Source: an uncultured Paraglaciecola sp.
GTDB lineage: Bacteria > Pseudomonadota > Gammaproteobacteria > Enterobacterales > Alteromonadaceae
Direction: 5' to 3'
DNA length: 7,823 bases
Assembly: GCA_905479025.1 (NCBI GenBank)
Contig: CAJQKX010000300.1
Location: 1 to 7,823 of the forward strand
Shown one piece after another: positions 1 to 6,025 of the stretch (its first letter is position 1; the number at the start of each line of letters is the position of its first letter). The translations under genes and the position numbers were made by a program. The notes beneath the pieces are model-generated. The model ran no database searches. It worked only from the letters and a program-made list of their open reading frames with translations, and was not told the DNA's origin.

Positions 1-207
1 GCAACGGCACAGCCTTTCGAGTTTACCCCTATCCTGTGAGTTGCTCATGACACCTGCATGGAGACTGAAGCCTGCCACATTTGCGGCACAGCCTGACGCA
101 AGCCCCTGCTCTGCCATAGGTGCAATGGTTTGCAAGGTAAAGACCTTTCGTCCTTGCTGTTTGCCTGTAGCGATGCGATAAGTAATGGAATACCCTTGGA
201 TTAATAC
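1..207 (-). pseudogene. IS91-family transposase, C-terminal-side fragment, truncated and open at the left window edge
   Basis: Reading leftward from 207 to 1 there are 69 uninterrupted codons with no start codon that could open a full gene; a TAA lies in frame at 210-208. The translation contains GYSITYRIATGKQQGRKVFTLQT (split here: SITYRIATG at about 189-163, then GRKVFTLQT) and, further on, VAGFSLHAGV and KLERLCR. From memory of the family, these match the conserved stretch following the catalytic domain of IS91/ISCR-type Y2 rolling-circle transposases (consensus like ITYRIA.GP..GRKVFTLQT and AGFSLHAGV....KLERLCRY). The N-terminal zinc-binding and HUH/Y2 catalytic regions should lie at higher coordinates but are absent, because unrelated sequence and another transposase gene begin there. 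So this is a remnant, probably inactive. The rest of its C-terminal side would lie beyond the window. The family call is by motif recognition, not by a search. Confidence 0.78.
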
Positions 208-229
208 TTACCAAGACACCCAAGATAAT

Positions 230-257
230 TTGACTAACTTTCATACAGCACTATACT
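230..257 (+). promoter_or_regulatory. Sigma70-type promoter of the Y1 transposase gene
   Basis: A TTGACT -35 box (230-235) and a TATACT -10 box (252-257) are separated by 16 bp; each differs from consensus by one base. Transcription would start near 263-265, giving a leader of roughly 33 nt before the transposase ATG at 297. The -10 box lies within the loop of a perfect 11-bp inverted repeat, so a protein bound to the repeat would be expected to block the promoter. Position and box quality are seen in the sequence; activity is inferred. Confidence 0.6.
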
Positions 258-274
258 TTATCCGTGCTGTATGA
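241..274. repeat. Perfect 11-bp inverted repeat around the transposase promoter (candidate operator or element end)
   Basis: TCATACAGCAC (241-251) and its exact reverse complement GTGCTGTATGA (264-274) are separated by 12 bp that hold the -10 box at 252-257. The left arm lies between the -35 and -10 boxes and the right arm begins at about +1. If the promoter assignment is right, the transcript contains only the right arm, so the repeat acts as DNA: either an operator (half-sites about two helical turns apart, centre to centre 23 bp) or a single-stranded hairpin recognised by the HUH transposase, as at IS200/IS605 ends. A T-run (275-279) follows, so it could alternatively end transcripts arriving from the left. 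No copy of this repeat is visible at the 3' side of the gene. Confidence 0.65.
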
Positions 275-285
275 TTTTTAACCAA

Positions 286-290
286 AAGGG
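286..290 (+). promoter_or_regulatory. Ribosome binding site of the Y1 transposase
   Basis: AAGGG at 286-290 is followed by a 6-nt spacer and the ATG at 297. This supports that ATG as the start. Confidence 0.6.
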
Positions 291-296
291 TGATTT

Positions 297-1280
297 ATGC
301 CTCAACCTCGTCAAAGCCAAGTCAGTTTAATTGATACGCCTTATTACCATTGTGTTTCCCGCTGTGTACGTCGTTCATTTTTGTGTGGTGTGGATACATA
401 TTCCGGTCAAAGTTACGAGCATCGCCGAGCTTGGGTCGAAGACCGGTTGTTAATGTTGTCGTCGGTGTTTGCTATTGATATTTGTGCCTATGCGGTGATG
501 AGCAATCATACCCATGTAGTGGTGTGTGTGGATAAAGACAAGGCGGAGCACTGGCTTATTGATGAGGTGTTAAGACGTTATCATAAGCTGCATAAAGGCA
601 CCTTGTTGACACAAAAATACCTGCGAGGTGAAGAGCTTAGCCCCGGTGAGCGGATTACGTTTGAAGAAACGGTTGAGGTATATCGAGCAAGGCTGTACGA
701 GATCAGTTGGTTCATGCGCAACCTGAATGAATACATAGCCCGTGAAGCCAATAAAGAGGACGGCTGTACGGGCAGATTCTGGGAAGGTCGGTTTAAATCA
801 CAAGCCCTATTAGATGAAAGTGCGGTATTGGCGTGTATGGCCTATGTTGATTTGAACCCTATTCGCGCGAAAATGGAAAGCACGCCAGAAACCTCAAAAC
901 ACACCAGCATCAAAAAACGTACACAGGCAGTTAAAAGCAAAAAACGTCAACCCAGACAACTCATGCCCTTTGTGGGAAACCCCAGACAAAACATGCTCAA
1001 GGGTATCGCTTTTTGCCTTAAAGATTACTGTGAACTGGTAGAGAGCACAGGAAGGTGTATTCGAGAAGACAAAGCAGGATATATCACTCCTGAGCACAGC
1101 CCAATTTTAACCCGCTTAGGTTTAAGTGATGAACAATGGCTTACCCTGACCACTGAATTTGAAAAACACTTTTGCTACGCCGCAGGAGCAGAACTAATGA
1201 TGAAGGAATTCAAACGCCATACCAAACATCAGCGATTGCGGGGTATGGGCAGGGCAAACGTCTTATTCAAACGCGCTTAA
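297..1280 (+). CDS. IS200-like / REP-associated tyrosine transposase (Y1_Tnp, HUH superfamily)
   Basis: A complete 327-residue single-strand DNA transposase-like protein. The N-terminal signature YYHCVSRCVRRSFLCG (residues 16-31) matches the first strand of the Y1_Tnp fold. The metal-binding HUH motif is NHTH, with His71 and His73. After a helical insertion (about 85-130) comes FMRNLNEYIAREAN (139-152), where Tyr146 is the best candidate nucleophile. Then come CTGRFWEGRFKSQ (157-169) and AYVDLNPIRA (182-191), which are hallmarks of the REP-associated (RAYT-like) branch, not of classical IS200 TnpA. At 327 residues it is longer than IS200 TnpA (about 150) and E. coli RAYT (about 165). The extra C-terminal 130 residues are basic (KKRTQAVKSKKR at 206-217) and may bind DNA. 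Family knowledge: such enzymes nick and rejoin hairpin-forming ssDNA. The spacing from Tyr146 to the WEGR motif is one helical turn longer than I recall for E. coli RAYT, so the nucleophile assignment is tentative. It has its own promoter and Shine-Dalgarno site and converges with the SNF2 gene. Confidence 0.9.
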   Translation: MPQPRQSQVSLIDTPYYHCVSRCVRRSFLCGVDTYSGQSYEHRRAWVEDRLLMLSSVFAIDICAYAVMSNHTHVVVCVDKDKAEHWLIDEVLRRYHKLHKGTLLTQKYLRGEELSPGERITFEETVEVYRARLYEISWFMRNLNEYIAREANKEDGCTGRFWEGRFKSQALLDESAVLACMAYVDLNPIRAKMESTPETSKHTSIKKRTQAVKSKKRQPRQLMPFVGNPRQNMLKGIAFCLKDYCELVESTGRCIREDKAGYITPEHSPILTRLGLSDEQWLTLTTEFEKHFCYAAGAELMMKEFKRHTKHQRLRGMGRANVLFKRA

Positions 1281-1319
1281 GACAAGCAACACAATCCAAA
1301 AGTAAGTACCCAAATCCTT

Positions 1320-1337
1320 CACCATCCAATGATGGTG
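1320..1337. repeat. Perfect 7-bp stem-loop after the transposase stop codon
   Basis: CACCATC (1320-1326) and GATGGTG (1331-1337) form a perfect 7-bp stem with a CAAT loop, 40 bp after the transposase TAA. No T-run follows, so it does not look like an intrinsic terminator. Its right arm shares GGTG with the base of the next, larger stem (1334-1338), so the two structures are mutually exclusive. Confidence 0.6.
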
Positions 1338-1394
1338 CCCAGTCACATCTGCGAACTCAGTGAACTGCGGGGTCAGGTTCGAGGTGTGAGCACC
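1334..1394. repeat. Long imperfect palindrome, REP-like candidate, 3' of the transposase gene
   Basis: The stem can be read outside in: GGTGC (1334-1338) with GCACC (1390-1394); a CCAG bulge at 1339-1342; TCACATCT (1343-1350) with AGGTGTGA (1382-1389), one G-T pair; a single-base bulge at 1351; then CGAAC (1352-1356) with GTTCG (1377-1381). This is 18 pairs in all with a 20-nt apical loop (1357-1376), which contains GCGGGGTCAG (1367-1376). A bulged palindrome close to a RAYT-type gene is the layout of REP sequences, but the GTAG tetranucleotide I would expect before classical enterobacterial REPs is not obvious. Pairings are by eye. Confidence 0.55.
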
Positions 1395-1402
1395 AACGGT
1401 GC
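1390..1402. repeat. Short stem-loop overlapping the long palindrome
   Basis: GCACC (1390-1394), AAC loop, GGTGC (1398-1402): a perfect 5-bp stem. The GCACC arm is the same one that closes the long palindrome at 1334-1394, so it can pair on either side. The run GGTGC / GCACC / GGTGC is therefore an alternating set at 1334, 1390 and 1398. Confidence 0.5.
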
Positions 1403-1538
1403 GAAAAGTTACTATAAGCCAATTCCCCACAATACGCCTTTATAATAAATTAGTCTCCCTCCAGCCTCAACGGATTGTGACGCTATTTCTGCCAATAATA
1501 GTGTAACACTCAGACCAGCCGTGGTGAGTTAACCTAAG
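1403..1538. other. Intergenic stretch between convergent transposase and SNF2 genes
   Basis: About 136 bp after the last palindrome and before the SNF2 stop codon. I find no gene, no T-tailed hairpin on either strand, and no recognisable continuation of the IS91 remnant. The only symmetry I see is AGTGT-A-ACACT at 1500-1510, which is short and may be chance. Whether 1403-1480 still belongs to mobile DNA cannot be decided here. Confidence 0.5.
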
Positions 1539-4500
1539 CTAAAATGTCTGCTTCAGAAGACTCAGCATGTCATCTACCGACAGTTTAGTGACAGCTTCAT
1601 TACCCGATAGAAGCTTGTCTGCTAAGTCGCGTTTATGCTGGTGCAGCGCGACGATTTTTTCTTCTATTGTATTTTGGGCAATTAGCCTATAAATGGTCAC
1701 TGGCCGCGTTTGGCCTATGCGGTGGGCGCGGTCAGAGGCTTGCTCTTCTACGGCTGGATTCCACCAAGGATCCATGTGTATGACGTAGTCTGCTGCAGTT
1801 AAATTTAAACCTGAACCACCCGCTTTTAAACTGATTAAAAATATATCGCCTTCACCACTTTGAAAGGCGTTAACGCCTTTTTGTCGTTGTTTTTGCGGCG
1901 TTGAGCCATCTAAATATTGATAACTCATCCCTTTGGCTTCGATGTGTTGTTTGATTAATTGTAAGTGCCCAACAAACTGGCTAAAAATGAGCGCTTTGTG
2001 ATTGTTGAGTTTCAGCTCTTCTAGTAATTCATCAAGGGCGGCTAGTTTGGCGCTGGGTATGTTGGTCTCTGCCATGACTAATTTAGGGTGACAGCAGGCT
2101 TGACGTAATTTCACTAGCTCGGCAAGCATTTTAATTCGCTGTTCGCCTGCATTGGTTTGTTGGTCGTTTTGGCTAATATTGTCTATTGCATTGAGTCGCA
2201 GCGCTTCGTAAAAGTCACGCTCTTGGGGACTCATTTCTACCCGAACATTAATCTCAGTGCGGGATGGTAATTCAGTTAATACTTGGTTTTTCATGCGCCG
2301 TAAGATAAACGGTTGGATAAGCGCTTTAAGTGCTTGGCTGGCTTTGCGCGCGGCGAGTGGGTCTTCGTTTGCGTTTTCGATTGGCACTGAAAAACGCTCG
2401 CCAAAGCGTTTTATATTTCCCAGCAAACCAGGGTTAATAAAGCGGAATAAACTCCATAGTTCGGTTAAGTTGTTTTCAATGGGTGTGCCAGTGGTGATCA
2501 TTTTAAAGTCGCTTTTTAATGCGATGGCGGCTTTTGTACGTTTGGTTAATGGGTTTTTTAATGCTTGGGCTTCGTCGGCTACTATACTGCGCCAGTGAAC
2601 GCCTTTCAGTATTTCATGTTCCCTTTGAAGCAGACCGTAGCTTATGATCACGCAGTCAAACGGACTTAACTCGTTTAACAATTTTTGACGCTGGACGGTA
2701 TTAGCTGAGTCAGAAAATATTTTGATATTCAAGGTGGGCGCGAATTTTAACGCTTCTTGTTGCCAGTTAAAACAAACAGATGTGGGTGCTATGATTAAAC
2801 TCGGACCTTGGTTAGCCCGCGACAGTAAAACAGCGAGCGCTTGTAACGTTTTACCCAAGCCCATATCGTCTGCTAAACAAGCGCCTGCGCCCCAATGTGC
2901 AAGACGCGATGCCCAGTCAAATCCTACTAATTGATAGTCACGTAATTGCGCTTGAAACGTCGAGGGGATTTGCGGTTCAAGCGTATTCGCTTCGTGCATT
3001 TTGAGGGTTTGTTGATCCCAGGCATGAATTGTTTTCATGCGCATCCCGGTCGTGGCTTCCTCCATTTGCAAGCTAGCTAATGGATGAAATTTACCATCGT
3101 CGGTGACTTGATTAATTAATTCGAGTTTGTGGCGTAAATCATCAGACAAGGCGAGTATTTGATCTTGGCCAAGCTCTATAAAGCGACCATGACTGGTTTT
3201 GACCAATTCCAGCAGTTTTCGTAGATCAAGTACTTGCTCATTGTCTATTTGTAAGTCGCCAGTAATATCAAACCACTCGTTTTTATGACTAAATGTAATG
3301 TGTAAGTGTGCGCTGTCTAATTTTTTGGTTAAGCTAACTTTTTTGCCTTTCGGCCAGCGAAGCACTAAATCAAATGGTGCTTGGGCAATGGCCACTTCTA
3401 ACTGTTCTAGGGCGGCTAGCGCCGTTTGTAAGTCGTCTAATAGTAAGATGTTATCTGGCATATTTAAAAAAGCGGGACAGGCTTGGTCTAGTTGGTCCAA
3501 TAATGTTTCTTCGCGTACTAGGTCACGTTGGGTTGCCATACGCTTACCGTTTAAGTCAGTGGTCAAACTGGCATTACCAACCGCAGGTTTGAATGCTGGC
3601 CCTTTTTCACCAAATGGCATCACCACACAGGTAAATGTTAGCCCGTTTTTGATTGGATGAATATTCACCACTAAATTGGGATCGCATTCATGGGTTTCTA
3701 ACCCAGTATCAAGCTCTGTAATATCAGATTGAATATCTAAAAATGGCGCAATGGCCGCAATGCCTGCTAGTGCTTTTTGCTTGGCACTGATTGGAATTAG
3801 CAAACCTGCCTCACCAATGATGTCGGCCACTTTAAGATGTTCAGGCGAAAACACCGTGAGATGATATTGTGTATCGGTAATAGATTTCAAATCGTAAGCA
3901 GGCTGCCCCCCATCACTGCTAATATCATCGGGTAAATCCGCGATACTTAAACAAAGTTGCTCGCCATGCTGACTAACCAATAATTCAGGCTCGCGCTTGA
4001 TGATTTCAATCACTTGGCTTAAATCATCTGATTGGTATAAGTTGTCTATTCCCACTGCTGCTTCAAGTGCCGACAATCCTTGTAGCGTGTATTCAAGCTT
4101 TGAGTAATATCCCCAACTTTGATAAGCATCAATCGTACGACAAATTTTCTTATCGCTTTCGCTTAAGTAGTCAAATAAAGCAGTTTCTTCTTTCAAACGC
4201 TTTAACGAAACGACTCGACCTTTGCTCCAACCTGATTGATTAAACTTTTGCTCACGAGCCGTTAATGTATGAACGTAACTCTTTTCAAATTCCCAAATCA
4301 AACGTACTGGCTTGATTGTCTTTTGTGCATCCGGTGCCGCATTTTTTTCAGCATTTGGGTTCAATGCAATTAATTTATCTAGGGCTAAGTCCCACTCTGA
4401 TTTAATTTCTATCAGGTTACTGATATTGATTAATATCGATTCGGATGCTAGGTCTGACTGTTTCTTTAAATCGGGTTTTTCATCCATAAAACTCGTGGCC

Positions 4501-5852
4501 ATTTGACAACATATTTGCGCAAATAAGGGGTAAGCCAGTTGTTCAAAATGTGCTTGGTATCTCAATGCTAATTTAGCCCATCCTGGGCCTTTGCTTTGGT
4601 TACACCAAACCTGCGCCAATAAATAATTAAAATAGCAGAGCTGATGAGAGAAAAAATCAATCTCATCATCAACGCTGTTAAATTCAATATTTATATTATA
4701 TTTTTCGCCTGACAATAAGCTCTGAATCGGTTTAACGACACCTTGCCCTATATAGAAAAAATCATTATCAGATTTACGGTCGCTGTCTTCAAATTCGACT
4801 TGTTGCAGGGCATTTGGAAAATAACTTACATCCTGTTGGTTGCCATGAACCATCAATGCCAATTTATAGAAATACCCCAACACGTCATTTAAATATTGTT
4901 TTTTGCGTTTTGTCAGTTTGTTTTTAGCGAGCATAGCTTGCTCAAAATAATCGATAGCTTGCTGGTTTTCACCGGTTAAAAAGCAATATGTAGCTTGTAA
5001 CTGCAAACCGTAACTGCTGATATCTTGGATAACTTGTATGCGCTCAAAATCGTTAAATCGCATTTGATACAAATACTGCTCTGCCAATAAATGATGACAT
5101 TCTATATTGTATAAAGGACTTATTCTGTCAGGATTTGCAGCGCAAACTTGCTCCAATAATTGAATCGGGTAAGCACAACTTTGCCCTTCTATTTGAAACG
5201 TTCTAATCAAGGTTGTAAACGCCTGGTATTGCAGCACCTTAGGTAATGCTAAAAACGAACTTAACTCAAACGGTAAAAATAGAAGTTCAACTAAAATTCG
5301 ATTTTGCTTATGATTAATAACCTGTGGGTTTTTATTGAGCGCTAAGGCAGCTTCAAGCGGTTCTATTTGATTCAAATAATAGAGGTCTCGGATAACTCTG
5401 CTCCTATCGACCTCTTTGTTCTGCGAGCTGTAGCTGTCTACCACTGGCACAACCTGTTCAGCGGCGGTGATGATTTCAAGTAAGGTTGAATGTGATTGGC
5501 CATGAGTTTTAAGCGCAAATAGTGCATGAAATTGATCTATCTCAGCGGTTAAACGGTTGGCAAGTAATCTGTTGAGTTGCAGTCCCTCTCGGTTAGGTAT
5601 TAATAACGACAGTTGAGTCAATTGCTCTTTTTGCTGCACCGTTAAACGATATTCTTTTTTTGGTTGTGGCAAAAAACCTCTACTGTCTAATATATCTATT
5701 ACATGCGCTAACTTGTTAATGCCAATAGGTTTGTACACCACAGCCAAAATCATCAACGTGGTTTGTTCCACTGCATTTAGCTCTAAGAAAGCTTGATATA
5801 AAGATTCTATTTGTAGATGAATTGATGGCTGGATTAAAGCAGCAAGCTTCAT
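1539..5852 (-). CDS. Large SNF2-family DEAD/DEAH-box ATPase with long N-terminal extension
   Basis: 1437 residues; an ATP-dependent DNA translocase/remodeller of the SNF2 branch of superfamily 2, expected in the cytoplasm on DNA. The core fills the C-terminal third: Q-like LRDYQLVGFDW (970-980), motif I DDMGLGKT (995-1002), Ia IIAPTSVCFNW (1020-1030), II DEAQ (1093-1096), III TGTPIENN (1121-1128), IV ALIFSQF (1287-1293), V LKAGGSGLNL (1342-1351) with DPWWNP (1361-1366), and VI QASDRAHRIGQTR (1371-1383) with both arginines. All motifs are intact. The region around 820-915 (RWPKGKK, WFDITGDLQID, GRFIELG) resembles the pre-helicase segment of large bacterial SNF2 proteins. Residues 25-100 could be a winged helix and about 110-500 are mostly helical, perhaps TPR-like; these are guesses. 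I see no SWIM-type CxC zinc motif, as often found in bacterial SNF2 proteins. The ATG has almost no Shine-Dalgarno, but an in-frame TAA 42 bp upstream leaves no better ATG, GTG or TTG. The biological role is unknown; no partner gene identifies it as RapA or as part of a known defence system. Confidence 0.95.
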   Translation of the reverse strand: MKLAALIQPSIHLQIESLYQAFLELNAVEQTTLMILAVVYKPIGINKLAHVIDILDSRGFLPQPKKEYRLTVQQKEQLTQLSLLIPNREGLQLNRLLANRLTAEIDQFHALFALKTHGQSHSTLLEIITAAEQVVPVVDSYSSQNKEVDRSRVIRDLYYLNQIEPLEAALALNKNPQVINHKQNRILVELLFLPFELSSFLALPKVLQYQAFTTLIRTFQIEGQSCAYPIQLLEQVCAANPDRISPLYNIECHHLLAEQYLYQMRFNDFERIQVIQDISSYGLQLQATYCFLTGENQQAIDYFEQAMLAKNKLTKRKKQYLNDVLGYFYKLALMVHGNQQDVSYFPNALQQVEFEDSDRKSDNDFFYIGQGVVKPIQSLLSGEKYNINIEFNSVDDEIDFFSHQLCYFNYLLAQVWCNQSKGPGWAKLALRYQAHFEQLAYPLFAQICCQMATSFMDEKPDLKKQSDLASESILINISNLIEIKSEWDLALDKLIALNPNAEKNAAPDAQKTIKPVRLIWEFEKSYVHTLTAREQKFNQSGWSKGRVVSLKRLKEETALFDYLSESDKKICRTIDAYQSWGYYSKLEYTLQGLSALEAAVGIDNLYQSDDLSQVIEIIKREPELLVSQHGEQLCLSIADLPDDISSDGGQPAYDLKSITDTQYHLTVFSPEHLKVADIIGEAGLLIPISAKQKALAGIAAIAPFLDIQSDITELDTGLETHECDPNLVVNIHPIKNGLTFTCVVMPFGEKGPAFKPAVGNASLTTDLNGKRMATQRDLVREETLLDQLDQACPAFLNMPDNILLLDDLQTALAALEQLEVAIAQAPFDLVLRWPKGKKVSLTKKLDSAHLHITFSHKNEWFDITGDLQIDNEQVLDLRKLLELVKTSHGRFIELGQDQILALSDDLRHKLELINQVTDDGKFHPLASLQMEEATTGMRMKTIHAWDQQTLKMHEANTLEPQIPSTFQAQLRDYQLVGFDWASRLAHWGAGACLADDMGLGKTLQALAVLLSRANQGPSLIIAPTSVCFNWQQEALKFAPTLNIKIFSDSANTVQRQKLLNELSPFDCVIISYGLLQREHEILKGVHWRSIVADEAQALKNPLTKRTKAAIALKSDFKMITTGTPIENNLTELWSLFRFINPGLLGNIKRFGERFSVPIENANEDPLAARKASQALKALIQPFILRRMKNQVLTELPSRTEINVRVEMSPQERDFYEALRLNAIDNISQNDQQTNAGEQRIKMLAELVKLRQACCHPKLVMAETNIPSAKLAALDELLEELKLNNHKALIFSQFVGHLQLIKQHIEAKGMSYQYLDGSTPQKQRQKGVNAFQSGEGDIFLISLKAGGSGLNLTAADYVIHMDPWWNPAVEEQASDRAHRIGQTRPVTIYRLIAQNTIEEKIVALHQHKRDLADKLLSGNEAVTKLSVDDMLSLLKQTF

Positions 5853-6025
5853 AGTAGTGTGGTTCTTAATGAATATTTGTTTTTCAATGACGTGAAATTA
5901 ACAAAAATTGCCTTCGTAAACAATGGATCTCACAGATGCAAAATAAGATTTAAATAAACGTATGAATTTCACACAAAAGGTTTGATGTTAATAGAAGCTC
6001 TATGCTCTAAAATCAATTACTGGGA
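5853..6025. other. Intergenic region upstream of the SNF2 gene
   Basis: 173 bp, AT-rich, between the stop of the hydrolase and the start of the SNF2 gene, both leftward. It is long enough to hold a separate SNF2 promoter. On the minus strand a TATTCA (near 5870) could be a -10 box, but the -35 candidate (TTCACG, 15 bp away) is poor, so I do not call a promoter. I see no convincing terminator for the hydrolase gene; the imperfect TAGA/TCTA pairing near 5991-6008 is too weak. Confidence 0.4.

Larger units (their letters stand above)
241..1402 (+). mobile_element. Candidate Y1-transposase element (gene plus flanking palindromes); ends not proven
   Basis: The transposase gene is bracketed by a perfect inverted repeat on its 5' side (241-274) and a set of nested inverted repeats on its 3' side (1320-1402). 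Elements of the IS200/IS605 type carry no terminal inverted repeats and no target duplication, but have subterminal hairpins near both ends. The two palindrome sets differ in sequence here, so these limits are only an outer estimate. A RAYT-type gene could instead be a resident gene with cis-linked REP-like repeats and not a self-mobile element. The truncated IS91 remnant directly to the left suggests a site with repeated insertions. Confidence 0.35.

Noticed and set aside
5..94. 11-bp direct repeat CGGCACAGCCT at 5-15 and 84-94
   Set aside because: Both copies fall in the IS91-like coding remnant, 79 bp apart in different frames; most likely chance.
29..244. 71-residue minus-strand open frame beginning at an ATG
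   Set aside because: Its translation resembles nothing and is out of frame with the IS91-like coding remnant on the same strand (207-1), which explains the bases better.
264..279. Intrinsic terminator formed by the 241-274 palindrome plus the T-run
   Set aside because: Possible for transcripts coming from the left, but no rightward gene ends there; the promoter boxes embedded in it make an operator or element-end role more likely.
1172..1363. 63-residue plus-strand frame overlapping the transposase 3' end
   Set aside because: It is mostly a +1-type shadow of the transposase and runs into the palindromic region; no ribosome binding site or recognisable protein.
1500..1510. AGTGT-A-ACACT palindrome between the convergent genes
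   Set aside because: Short, not near a promoter or a start codon, and not followed by a T-run; expected by chance at this length.
2257..4506. Several plus-strand frames of 64-120 codons opposite the SNF2 gene
   Set aside because: They are antisense shadows of a strongly conserved coding sequence, with no motifs of their own.
5930..5970. CRP-like half-sites (TGTGA) upstream of the SNF2 gene
   Set aside because: Two TGTGA half-sites are seen on the minus strand, but neither has a matching TCACA at the right spacing.
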